From Condylostoma magnum (taxonomy: Eukaryota; Ciliophora; Heterotrichea; Heterotrichida; Condylostomatidae): DNA of 35,421 nucleotides. Positions 1 to 9,732 of the stretch are shown here, piece after piece. A program made the position numbers and the translations under genes. Positions within the stretch are counted from its first letter, which is position 1. Each line of letters opens with the position of its first letter. A model generated the notes under the pieces. That model was not told the DNA's origin. It saw nothing but the letters and a program-made list of their open reading frames with translations, and did no database searches. Location of the stretch: positions 1-35,421 of the forward strand of contig CAKKTI010000152.1 of the NCBI GenBank assembly GCA_920105805.1. The letters run 5' to 3'.

Positions 1-51
1 GTTGCCAAGGTGATGAGTATGTATAAGAGTTATGTGAATTCGTTTATTTAG
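1..51 (+). CDS. Possible 3' end of a gene entering from the left
   Basis: A plus-strand frame from the first base reads VAKVMSMYKSYVNSFI and then meets TAG (49-51) and TAA (55-57). It would converge with the large minus-strand gene that appears to stop near position 76, which fits the tail-to-tail arrangement seen elsewhere in the window. Only 16 codons are visible and no family can be recognised. Under this genetic code random AT-rich DNA is often open, so the call is weak. Confidence 0.25.
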   Translation, partial: VAKVMSMYKSYVNSFI

Positions 52-75
52 AATTAATTGCTTTATTTAAAATAG

Positions 76-3000
76 CTAAAATTTAATCTGTGATAGGTTC
101 AGTATACTCGGGGTATAATCTAGCCTTAGTAGATTAGTATTTATACTCTGTTAGGAAGCTTGTCTGGGAAAGTGGCGCCTTAAATGCCTGGATTTGTGCC
201 CTGTTGTAGGACTTTAATTGCAATAATTGCTCGGTTATACTGGGAAAGCTGTTCTAGATGCAAATGTTTTGTTTAAACTGTTGTTTTGCTTGGCTTAAAA
301 GACTAATCTACTTTAACGGACTGCTTTATGACTTGAAATTGGAGTCAATTTTGTGACTTATTTAATAGGTGTTTCTATATTTTCTTTGTTTAGAATCAAT
401 TTATATCGCTTTGGATAGACTGAATGCTTTGTATTTAACTTCAAATTTACCTTCCTTTTCATATTCTTATTATAACGAATCCGTAACAATTTACAATACT
501 ATTTTAACTTAACTAAAATTCTCTGCTCTAAGTCCTGCATTCGTTTGTTTATTTCATCTATTTAGCTTGTATTAGGACTAGTGTTTATACTCTGACAAAG
601 TTTGTTATCTAGTTTCTTAATTCTGTTTTCTATCTAACTGCTTATTTGCTTTCTTTCCCTCTTTATCAGCTTTATTTCGTTCATTAGGCTAATTTCTTCT
701 TCCTATGTGAACTTTTTTGAGTTTACTTCGGGTATTATGCTTATTAGGTATTAGTTTTCATCTGATAGTTTCTTGTTTTCTATTGTAAGCTAATTCATAT
801 CTCTTTCAAAATTTTTGAATTTTTACTCTATGTATTTTTGCTATAGAGCTGTATTGTATTCGGAATCTCTTAATCTATGATTGATTTCATGTATTATATT
901 CTTGCTCTCTTCCAGTTCAGTGCTTTTTCTATCTAATTCATCTTATAGTAATTATTGCTCTGTTTTTGCTTGGGAATTAATCCGTATTGGCTATAGATTT
1001 TAACGCTATAATGGTATAGATTTGTTTGAGGAATTATATTTTATTGATTCCATTTATAATTAGAGTTTTTGTATTTTGTTATCCTTGTTTTTTATTTCCA
1101 CTTTTAGATTTTTAATCTCTTCTTTCTACTTTTTATCAAAGGTTTCACTTTGTTTTAAGAAATCTTGAAATTAGTCAACTATCTTTTTGTTTTAATTTTT
1201 CAGTTTATCTACTGTTTAAGCAGATTTATTAAAAGATTGTATGAGCTCCTAATTGAATAATCTCTCCCAGGATAATAGTGATTTGTAGGTTTTAAGATTA
1301 TCATTTTGCTTTTGTTATATAATAGAAAACTATTTTGTTAATCTTTTCTTCTAATGGTACTATGACTGCAATTAATAGACATTTGCTTTAAACCTTAGAA
1401 ATCTTTAAGCTAGAAAACGCTTAAAAATGAATTATAGTGGCTTAAGATTAATAATCTGCGTATTTCTTTTAATAGCTTAGTAGCATGAATTATTTCACTT
1501 TTGTAATGAAATTCTAAGATTGAAAACTCGATTAATTTATACTATGGATCTAATTTTGTACTAGAAATCAATATAAGTTTTAACATTTTCAAATCCTCTC
1601 TTGCATAATATCTGCTTCCACAACACTTAAATTAAATCAGCCCCAATTCTTCATAATCTTTTCCTATTGACTTTTTCCTTAAAAGCCTTGAAAATTTTAC
1701 TTTTTAGCTTCTTTTAGTATATCTGCTGGGAAAATCTTTCAATAGTTATAATTTACTTTGAATTATTTTAATGAATTTGCTTCCATTAATTTAAAACTCT
1801 TTTAACAAGTTTATTTTCATAAAACTGAAATGCCTTAATAGATATATCTTAGGTAATATGCATGGTGGGTATTAAATAAGTTTAATAGTAAACACATCAA
1901 CTAGTAAATGCTTTTCTTTATATAGTAGCTTCATAATACGCCTAAGCTCCAAGTTTATTTTAGAACTTTTCTTAAGCTAGTAAAGGATACACAGACCAAG
2001 CCCTTAAGCACTTTTGTATTAGCGATATATACTTAGAGGTCATAACTCCTCTTAAAATCGCTTCATTCCTTGTATGTTTTCTCCACGATTATATAACCAA
2101 ACTTATCCTATCTTATTCTTTCCCAGCTATTCTATATCTAATAAAATTTTCAGTTTTACTGTATCATTTTCAGGCAACAAAAGCTAGAAGTACGGATTCC
2201 TTTAATCTTTTGTATCTTGATCTAATAGTTAATTGTGTTATTGACTTTTATTTGGTAATTCCTTACTGAAACCATTAAAACACTTTCTTCTTTAGTTGAA
2301 TTGCTCTGAATTTATCTACTACTATCATAATTCCCTCATCTATCATAGTATGCATTTGCTCTTTATAAGGGCTTTTATTATAGTATTCATTGCATTATGC
2401 CTTAGCCAGAGCCTTTTGGAAGTTGATTACTTACTATCTATGTCTTTCTTCTTACTCTTATTATGTTCTTTTAGTTTTCTGTAGTTAGTCTGCTAAATTT
2501 CTAAGCTCATTCTCAGCTACAATCACATTTTCCCTATTTTAGTTATGGAATTCATATAATTTTTCTTTAAGTTGATTATTTTCAAGTAGAACCTGGCTTA
2601 ATTGTAGTTAAACTTCTTCACTTTTATTTATTTCTGGGTATTAGTACTATAATTTAAGCCTTGAGGGTGGTTTTTGATTAATTTAAGGTTTTACAGGCAT
2701 TGGATAAGGTGTAGGAGGCTTTGCAATAGGTAAATTACGTGCTGCTAGTGATCTACATTCTTAAGAATAATTTTAACATACTTTTTTAAGCTTAGAAATC
2801 TATTCTTACTAAACCGCTAAACATTCAGAATAAGCGAATTACCAGTCATTTGAATTAGATGAGTTTAAAATCTCATCAACTCTTTATTTCAAGCACAATT
2901 TTACTTATGCTTTAAGAGAATTAGGCCAACTTAAGGTAATCTTCTTTATTCATGCTTGTAACTGCAGCCCATTATACTTTTTAACAATATTTAATTGTAT

Positions 3001-3558
3001 CATTTCTTTGTGAACTTATAGTTTATCAGCTAAATTACTTCATTTTGCAGCTTCTTCTTCATTTTGTATAATAAGTTCAATTAGTTTAGTTTGCTCAGGG
3101 TTTTATTGCTGATCTCTTAATAACTCCTTTTGATCAAGTCTTCTTAAAGACGGCACATTTAATAATACAATTTCCTTGTATCCTTGTACTTATTATACAG
3201 GGTTTCCTTCTAGGCTTAGTATCTCTAGTCTTTTTAGCTGTGTCAAGTATTATAAATCTTCTAAGGATTAAATTTAGTTGTGAGATAGTGATAATGACTC
3301 AAGGAGCTTAAATTGTACTAAAGCTTAAAGAGATGCTACTTAGTTGTGGCTTAAATACAATTTTGTTATATTTTTGAATTTTAAAGGAACATTGTCAATG
3401 AATTTAATATTTTTATCAACAAGGTTAACTTTTTTAGAGTCACAAAGCTATCGATTATTTGAAATACACTGACTCAATGTTAAATTATCTGGCATATTTT
3501 TGAATAAAAGATTCTACTACCTCTTTCTTTATTACTTCAGTTTTTATAAGTTTTCCAT
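76..3558 (-). CDS. LRR / Sfi1-like / coiled-coil protein, probably basal body or centriole
   Basis: About 1160 residues with TAA/TAG read as Gln and TGA as Trp. The N-terminus holds a short leucine-rich-repeat block with 'LYLSHNQVASLQAL' and 'LESLSLSHNQIQSLEDL' (about residues 60-130). A helical linker follows. A central stretch encoded around 2350-1380 has repeats ending in F/L-x-x-W, such as 'LLAFVAWKWY', 'VIQSWRKH', 'CLRAWSVY', 'KAFTSWCVYY' and 'VLNQWKQI', which is the pattern of Sfi1 centrin-binding repeats. A long coiled coil (about 1320-480) and a basic tail end the protein. Several repeat Trp residues are TGA (2172-2174, 2166-2168, 1896 region), strong evidence for UGA=Trp. The start is ATG at 3556-3558; an in-frame ATG lies at 3493-3495. 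The end is uncertain: TAG at 76-78, TAA at 67-69, or beyond the window. It is divergent from the MIOS-like gene with 100 nt between starts. A role in anchoring centrin at basal bodies is inferred. LRRCC1 has a similar LRR-coiled-coil layout. Confidence 0.75.
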
Positions 3559-3658
3559 TTAAATTTATTATAATTCCAATTGGCTATACTATAAAATCAA
3601 TTTCCCATATACAGCATAACCTCTTATAAACACATAAAATTACAACAATTTCTGTAAA

Positions 3659-4942
3659 ATGGACTTACTTAAAAGAGTACAGGAAGGCTATGGACTTAAC
3701 ATATAAAGAAACGTTGAAATCTTTTAAAATGACTAACAACTACGAGCAGTATGAAACTGGTTAGTTTGGCTTGAGAAGAACCGCTAAGCTCCAATAGGCA
3801 TTTTTTCTTAATTAGAAAACGGAGATTTTTCCTTTGCTCGCTCCGCTCCCCGACCCTTTGAGTCTAGAATAATACACGAAGGTGAAGAACGTACAAAAAT
3901 ACTTAAACTCTGCGGTTGAACTGAACTAGGAAATGCTTAAGAATTAGACACTTTATGTAATACGCAACTAGAGGAAGATAACCCAGAACGGGCTGTAATG
4001 CTAGCAATCTTCCACTTTGATTTAAATAAAGCAAAAAGTATTATTCCTCAAAAGTACTCTTTATGGGCTGTTCTAGGCACTATTTAAGACAGCGAATTTA
4101 ACAATCAAGTTAAGCAACTATGCTTTGCTCTAGCATAGCAAACAGATAATATTTATATATCAGTTGCTTTGACATTTCTATCAGGGGTGGATCATAATAA
4201 GCAAGTGTTGGAGAAACTTAGCTGTGTTGATCGTGTTGGATTTGGAGCAAGATTTTTAGCGGAAAATGAGTTTTTAGAACTGCTTGAAATAGAGATTAAG
4301 TAAGGAATCATTGATGGGAATTTAGATTCATATATGATAAGCGGTGCAACGGATAAAGGAATTGAAATCTTGCAAGCATATTTAAAAAAGACGTAAGATA
4401 TACAAACAGTTGCTCTTATTTCAGCTCACATATCCCAGTACCAAGACCTTCCTTAAATAGATAGCTGAATTGACCAGTATAGAGACATTTTGAACCGAAA
4501 CATGCTATGACACGCTCGTTGTAAATTTGATATTGATAGGAATACTAGAAGAAGAAACCCTAAATTGCCGGGAAATGGACTCAGATGCTATTTTTGCGGA
4601 TCTTCTTTATCACTGGCCGACATGCTTTTAATATTCAACAGAAGTACCAGGGGAAATTTTTCAACTAGAACGCACACTAAGCACTGCACTTATTGCTAAA
4701 AATCAATGCCAAGATGCGCAGTGTGTTTGATGCCGTATGGAAGCATTAACCCGTATATTGAAAGAGCAAAAAGAAACAGAAATCCTGATGCCAATACTCC
4801 TCCTTCAAGATTCGAAGACTGGTTTTCCTGGTGTGAAAGATGTCATCATGGCGGGCACACTGGGCACTTGATAGATTGATTTGATATAAGCAAAGAGTGT
4901 CCAGTGGCTGGGTGTTCGTGCACTTGTATGGATTTAGATTGA
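3659..4942 (+). CDS. MIOS: MIOS-like GATOR2 protein: solenoid and C-terminal zinc domain, no propeller
   Basis: 427 residues. MIOS/Sea4 is a GATOR2 (SEA complex) subunit in amino-acid signalling to TORC1. The C-terminus carries the family's paired zinc module: 'RCYFCG', 'HCTYC', 'PRCAVC', then 'WFSWCERCHHGGHTGH' and 'CPVAGCSCTC'. The GHGGHxxH-type core and the following 'IDWFD' match MIOS better than WDR24 or WDR59; its Trp407 is TGA (4877-4879). Upstream is an alpha-helical region that begins with 'GYGLNIQRNVEI', resembling the start of the MIOS solenoid. The WD40 propeller that fills the first half of animal MIOS is missing, and the DNA upstream belongs to an opposite-strand gene, so it is not simply an overlooked exon. 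The gene ends at TGA 4940-4942, just after 'CMDLD', with a TAA four codons on. The next ATG is only 22 nt away. Confidence 0.85.
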
Positions 4943-4964
4943 TTAATTTATTAAAATATTATAA

Positions 4965-6164
4965 ATGTCCTCTGATAGTCAGGAAGACAAGGCTGGAGCG
5001 TTTACATAGGAAAGAAGATTATTAATTGAATCATTTGAGGCAGTGACTCAAGGGGATATTGATAGATTAGGAAAAGTTGTAACTCCAGAAAATGTAAACG
5101 AATTTTCAGAAGGGAAAGGAAGAAAGTTAGTGCATGCGGCTAGTATAGCTGGAAGACTCAACTCTTTGTAGTTTCTTATTTAAATAGGAGCAGATATAAA
5201 CGTACGGGATGATGATGGGGAGACTGTTTGCACTTTGGCAATGAGACATAAACGCTTGAAAATAATAGAGTTTTTGGCACAAAGTCACAAGGATACTGTA
5301 TATTTAACTACTAATTCAGGAATGAGTGTTTTACATATAGCAGCGGAAGCAGGGTATCTGGAAATTGTTAAAAAGCTAATTGATGTAGGGTTCAATGTAG
5401 ATTAGGAAAGCAGTAATGGCACGGCCTTAGAACTGGCTGTTGTTTGAAAGTAAACCTAAATGATTGAACTTCTGCTGGAGAATGGAGCTGATGCTAATGG
5501 AACCAGAGGGAAGTGTATGCCACCGGCTTTATGCATCGCAGTTTCTATGTAATATGAAGAAGCTGTGGAACTGTTGTTGAAATTTGGAGCAGATGCCAAT
5601 ATAAGTGACTCTGAAGGATATACACCTTTGGCAAATTGTGCTGAATTTAATTTTTCCTAAATGGCTTAGAAAATCATATAGCATGGGGGAGTAATTAATA
5701 GTAAAGTGTTTATATCTGCATTGAAAAATAATAATCAGCAGTTTATTGACTCCATTTTACCTAAACCTAATGAAATTGATACTCCTAGTGATGAATTAAA
5801 GGATATAGAGTTAGCTGAGTAGTTTAAAACAGCTGGGAATGAATATTTTTCATAATAGTAATACAATGAAGCAATATAAGAGTATACTAAAGCAATCGAG
5901 AACAATCCTTAAAATTCAGTTTATTATTCCAACAGAGCTCAAGCTTATTTAAATATCAAAAACTTTCAGGATGCTCTTTAAGATGCTATGATTTCTAGAA
6001 CGTTAGATACTGGCAATGCGAAGGCATGGTTTAGAGAAGGAATTGCGCTTTAAGCATTAGAAAGATACAGAGAGGCAGTTATCGCATACTGGAATGGAAT
6101 GAAGTTGGATAACACCAATAAAGAGCTCAAGACAAAGTTTTTACAGTGTATTTCAAAGTATTAG
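4965..6164 (+). CDS. Ankyrin-repeat / TPR protein
   Basis: About 399 residues. The first two thirds hold ankyrin repeats; clear units are 'SGMSVLHIAAEAGYLEIVKK', 'GTALELAVVWKQTQMIELLL' and 'GYTPLANCAEF', each followed by a G-A-D/N-x-N turn ('ENGADAN', 'KFGADAN'). The last third is a three-motif TPR domain starting 'LAEQFKTAGNEYFSQQQYNE', with 'YYSNRAQAYLNIKNFQDAL' and 'AKAWFREGIALQAL', very like the Hsp70/Hsp90-binding TPRs of Sti1/HOP. This suggests a co-chaperone or scaffold. A Trp in an ankyrin repeat ('AVVWKQ') is TGA. The start ATG lies 22 nt past the MIOS stop. The end is probably TAG 6162-6164, with TAG 6177 and TAA 6183 just behind; no TGA occurs in this frame until about 6630, inside and beyond the opposing small gene, so a UAG/UAA stop is required unless there is an intron. 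Confidence 0.85.
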
Positions 6165-6259
6165 TTATTCAAAATTTAGTGCTAAAATGTACATAAGCTT
6201 TAAATACTAAAAAATTATTCTAATGCATAGAGCCATCTTTTGAATTATTTCAAACTTTA

Positions 6260-6529
6260 CTAGTTAATTTCTCATATTTCTTGGGCTAATCTGGCTCGCC
6301 TTGCAGAAATAGAACTTGCTCCTATATTTAGAGATACTGTGGGTTTTTCTACCTTTTAAGGAGCATTTTCACCCCAGACCGAATTATACACTGTTTGCCG
6401 ATATCTCGGTACTAGTTATCCTTATTTAGGCTGCTCTAGATCTCTTGGCATAACTGCTGGTGTTGGTGGTTTCATTGAATCTAGAACTCGCATTAAACGA
6501 GGGTGTTTAAGTGGCTTAGTAGGAGGCAT
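6260..6529 (-). CDS. Small unknown protein
   Basis: A minus-strand frame of about 89 residues starting 'MPPTKPLKHPRLMRVLDSM', then 'KPPTPAVMPRDLEQ' and 'RYRQTVYNSVWGENAPQ', ending in an Arg/Ala-rich helix 'ISARRARLAQEI'. It is Pro-rich and basic, with better-mixed codons than the AT-rich flanks, which supports coding. The family is not recognised. The start is the only plausible ATG. The end is either TGA 6272-6274 directly after 'LAQEI', or the TAG-TAA pair (6260-6262, 6257-6259) four codons later if that TGA is Trp. It converges on the ankyrin-TPR gene with roughly 95 nt between stops. Confidence 0.55.
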
Positions 6530-7100
6530 GTGTTAACACTCATAAATAAACTACTCTTCAAGGGTTATAAAGTTTCTTGACATTATTAATTATTTTGATT
6601 AAAGTGGTGGAATAAATGGATGATATTTTTGCGTTAAAAGTTTGCATTGTTAACAATGCCTTCTATGTCAAATAAGTTTAGATTAAGAATTATGTATAGA
6701 AGGTTATTATGAGAATCTTTTGTTAAATATACTTCAATTTTGTTTATAGATTTATATAGGGAGTAATTAATCGAGTTTGTTTGTATAAAATTAATTGTTT
6801 CGAATTATTGTTATAGAGTACTAGCATTTTGCTGAGTTTTTATTAAGACAAGATTTTAACATCTTTTATTTTCGTCAGCATTAAATTAATATCAGAAAGT
6901 TTACATTACTACTTTCTTAGGTAATTTTACATTAAATCACCATAATTTGGAGATTTCAATACTTACTATAAGGTTATTTATCATAAAATTTTACAATTTG
7001 TTATATTTACGTATTATTAACCTAATATACAACTAATCTAGAATTCGATTGACTTACTAATACAATTTCCATAGAAAACATTTACTAACATAACTAAGAA
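6530..7100. other. AT-rich intergenic region with a 16-bp palindrome
   Basis: 571 bases between a divergent pair: the small minus gene starting at 6529 and the pseudokinase gene starting at 7101. Long open frames exist on both strands, but they are rich in Ile, Tyr, Phe and Asn with no motif, as expected for AT-rich DNA when no codon is a firm stop. A perfect palindrome, GCATTGTTAACAATGC, lies at 6644-6659. It may hold the promoters of both genes, or a small RNA gene that I could not identify. Confidence 0.5.
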
Positions 7101-8573
7101 ATGGATCCGAATGCCTAATAATTACTCAACTAACACTTCGCATAGCTGTAGCAGCAGCTATCTAAAACCCCTGTGCAATTCTACGATTAAGATACCAGTA
7201 TAAAAGCAAACTATCACATAAGCAAACGAATTGACGGTAACTCCCGTGGAATTTACTCACAAATTAGACTAGCTCATCAGAGACATTCAAAATCTCGCGT
7301 TGCTGTTAAATCCTACTTTCTAGGAGACGCTTAAGTAGAAAGCAGCATTATAATATTCCAGAAAAGACCAGGGCTATCCTTAACTCTTATATCTAATGAA
7401 ATCTCTACTCTATCATAGGTCGAGCATCAAAATATACTGCGCCTTTTTGAGGTCTACTACGATGGGAGATTTATTCATCTAGTAACTGAGCTCTGTAGAG
7501 GAGGAGAGCTCTATGATTTGCTGTTAAGGTAGAAATAACTACCTGAGAAAAGAACGTTTAGTCTAGCTGGATAGATACTAGATGGTCTTTAGCATTTACA
7601 TGAGCAGGGCTTTGCTCATAGAGGAATCTGTATAGAAAATCTAATGTTTTCGGATAGGGAAAGAACTATAATAAAAATTATATCATTTGGAAGCTCCGGA
7701 TAGGGAAATAATTTTAGTCAGAGATACGGTAATCCTTTATACATGGCTCCTGAGATTTTTGATGGAAGTTATGATTAAAGTTGTGATATTTGGTCTTTTG
7801 GGATTGTGATATTCACTATGATATTTGGATTTTAGCCATTTTAAAATAATGATTTGGGAGAATTGATCAAACTTATACAAAGAGCTCAACTTCCTAAGCC
7901 AAATGGATGGAAAAATTGCAGCCCTTCTACCAAAAAGTTCTTGAAAAATATTTTAAAGAGAGAACATAGAGCTTCGATAGCAGATTTACTTAAAAATAGC
8001 TTGATTATCTAAAATAGAGAAAATCTTTAAGGATCTATGTAATCTTTACTTAAAAAAAGTGGGAAATTGTAATAAAGTGATCACTCTTAATTCATACAAC
8101 CACTTATATATAAAATGAGATTTTAAATGTACTAAACAATGAAAGAGCATAACATGATACACTAAATTGATGAAAACCTAGATTAACTGTTTAAGTCAAT
8201 TGATGTTTCTAACAATGGGGAGATATCAAGAGAAGAGTTAGCACAGGCTTTGATGATTCAATACTAAGACTAAGAAGATGTAGAGGAAAGAGTCTCTGTA
8301 CTGATTGAAAAGATTGATATAAACAAACATGGATCTATAACATACGATGAGTTTATGTCAGCCTTGCATCCAGTGATGTAAGATACTGGGTAATTAGATG
8401 CATTATTCAGAATATACGAGAGTTCGGATAGTATATAAATAGAACAGCTCGCCAATCTAACCAACACCTTAGGGGACATCGGATGGAATGATGTTAAAAA
8501 ACTTTACGACAAGGATGATAACGGACTTTTAGCCAAGGAAGATTTCATAAACATGATGATTTCATTTGCTTAG
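7101..8573 (+). CDS. CDPK-like pseudokinase with EF-hands
   Basis: About 490 residues. Residues 30-300 have the protein-kinase fold pattern: 'VAVKSYF' with the ATP-site Lys70, 'HQNILRLFEVYYDGRFIHLV', 'GGELYDLL', 'GNPLYMAPEIF' and 'SCDIWSFGIVIFTMIFGFQPF'. The catalytic motifs are broken: HRD is H173-R-G (no catalytic Asp) and DFG is S195-F-G (no Mg-binding Asp), so it is predicted catalytically dead. The C-terminal part has EF-hands: 'SIDVSNNGEISREE' and 'KIDINKHGSITYDE' look able to bind Ca2+, a third is degenerate, and the fourth ('YDKDDNGLLAKED') ends in Asp rather than Glu. The layout is that of CDPKs, Ca2+-regulated kinases of alveolates and plants. It ends with tandem TAG-TAA (8571-8576) followed by TAA-TAA-TAA (8592-8600). 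No TGA separates it from the next, in-frame gene. Confidence 0.85.
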
Positions 8574-8603
8574 TAATCTTACAAAATCATCTAATAATAA
8601 AAT

Positions 8604-8912
8604 ATGGAAGCTGCTGCGTCTGTAAGAGTTAGTACTGCCAGATCTCCGGGATACTACGTACATTAATGTAAAGAAATTCTAGTAAACTCCCCAGTAGTTT
8701 TAGTAGAAGGACTAGGCCAGGCAGTTACCACAGCAGTGCGCACAGCAGAGCAATTAGTAAGTTTAGAATATGCCACAACTCAAGAATTCCTTACTTCTAG
8801 TATATCTGAGGAGGGTTCAAATCGCACTACTCCTAAGGTTGCTATCAAGTTAAACAAATCTAGGGACTTCTAACAAAAGTATGACGAGTACAAGGCTCAA
8901 AGTAGTGGATAG
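8604..8912 (+). CDS. Alba-domain nucleic-acid-binding protein
   Basis: About 102 residues. It has the Alba/Rpp20-Rpp25 signature: 'VRVSTARSPGYYVHQCKEIL', then 'VVLVEGLGQAVTTAVRTAEQL' (the glycine turn and helix of the Alba fold), and strands near 'KVAIKLNKS'. Eukaryotic Alba proteins bind RNA, take part in RNase P/MRP or act in translational control. The start ATG is 30 nt after the pseudokinase stop cluster. Candidate ends are TAG 8910-8912, TAA 8919-8921 and TGA 8940-8942; the last would overlap the next gene's first codons, so TAG or TAA is preferred. The upstream gene is in the same frame, so this could formally be a C-terminal extension of it, but the ATG sits exactly where a complete Alba domain begins. 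Confidence 0.8.
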
Positions 8913-8926
8913 GTTGTTTAATTAAT

Positions 8927-9700
8927 ATGGAGAAATACATGAATAATTTATCAATTGTATAGGAGGATGTATTGTCTGATGAGGAAGCTTATAATAATGA
9001 AAAGTTGTGTGCTGTGTGTACAGAGCAGTTTATTAAGGTTGGGAGAAGCTAGTTTAAGAAAGTATGCAAGTTTTGTAGACATGCTGTGTGTTTAAAGCAT
9101 GGAGCATAGTAAATTAAGCATCCTATTAGTAAGTTAGTGGTATGCATTTGCGATCATTGCATGGAGGACTTAATTGAAGGAAGGGATGTTACTTAGTTAG
9201 AAGATAGTATGATGATTTCACCGGAGATTAGTCAATTGTAGACTAGATTACTTAAGGAAATAGATATTCTAAATCAAATAACAAACTAAAGAAAAGCCTT
9301 AATTGTTGAGAAAGAGTGGTTTGAGTAGGATTTGAGTAACAAAGCTAAGCTGTATGAGTAGGTTTAATAGAAGGTTAAGAATAATAGAGAGATTATCATA
9401 TAAAAGTAGTCTTATTTGCTGTAGCTATAAAGCAAGAAAGAGTAGGATGATTTTAATTGAACGGAAGAATTGCATTAATAGATTGTAAGGTATTAGAATA
9501 TGGTAAAGGATTAAAGAATGAAAGTTGCAAAGCTAAAAGGGCAAATGTTAGAGTTCTATGATTTACAGTATAAGTTAAAATAGTGCAAAATAGAGAATAA
9601 AATATTAAGAGAAAATTATGAGAAAGACAAGCCAGTTGTTTGTTGTAATTTATTATAAGTTTTAGTATTTGAGTACTGTTAGCCAATGCATACTAAATAA
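8927..9700 (+). CDS. FYVE-like zinc-finger coiled-coil protein 1
   Basis: About 257 residues. Residues 28-78 hold a two-zinc cross-brace pattern: C28-x2-C31, C47-x2-C50, C55-x2-H58 and C75-x2-C78, with the basic run 'CRHAVCLKHG' in the middle. This is the spacing of a FYVE/RING-like finger, but without the R(R/K)HHCR core that binds phosphatidylinositol 3-phosphate in true FYVE domains. The rest is a Gln/Lys/Glu-rich coiled coil. One Trp in the coil ('DDFNWTEEL') is TGA. A paralogue with the same architecture lies at 29669-30400. Start is ATG 8927 or the in-frame ATG 8939. End is TAA 9698-9700, with TGA 9707-9709 as an alternative. It lies at most 14 nt behind the Alba gene. Confidence 0.7.
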
Positions 9701-9732
9701 AATATTTGACTTAATATATCTTTATTATAAAA

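Noticed and set aside
6530-7100. Long open frames on both strands of this intergenic region
   Set aside because: With no fixed stop, AT-rich DNA is open by default. The translations are Ile/Tyr/Phe/Asn-rich with no motif and no convincing start.
7101-8912. A genuine single pseudokinase-Alba protein
   Set aside because: The ATG lies exactly at the start of a complete Alba domain, and seven TAA/TAG codons crowd the junction, as at other gene ends. Kept only as a read-through possibility.
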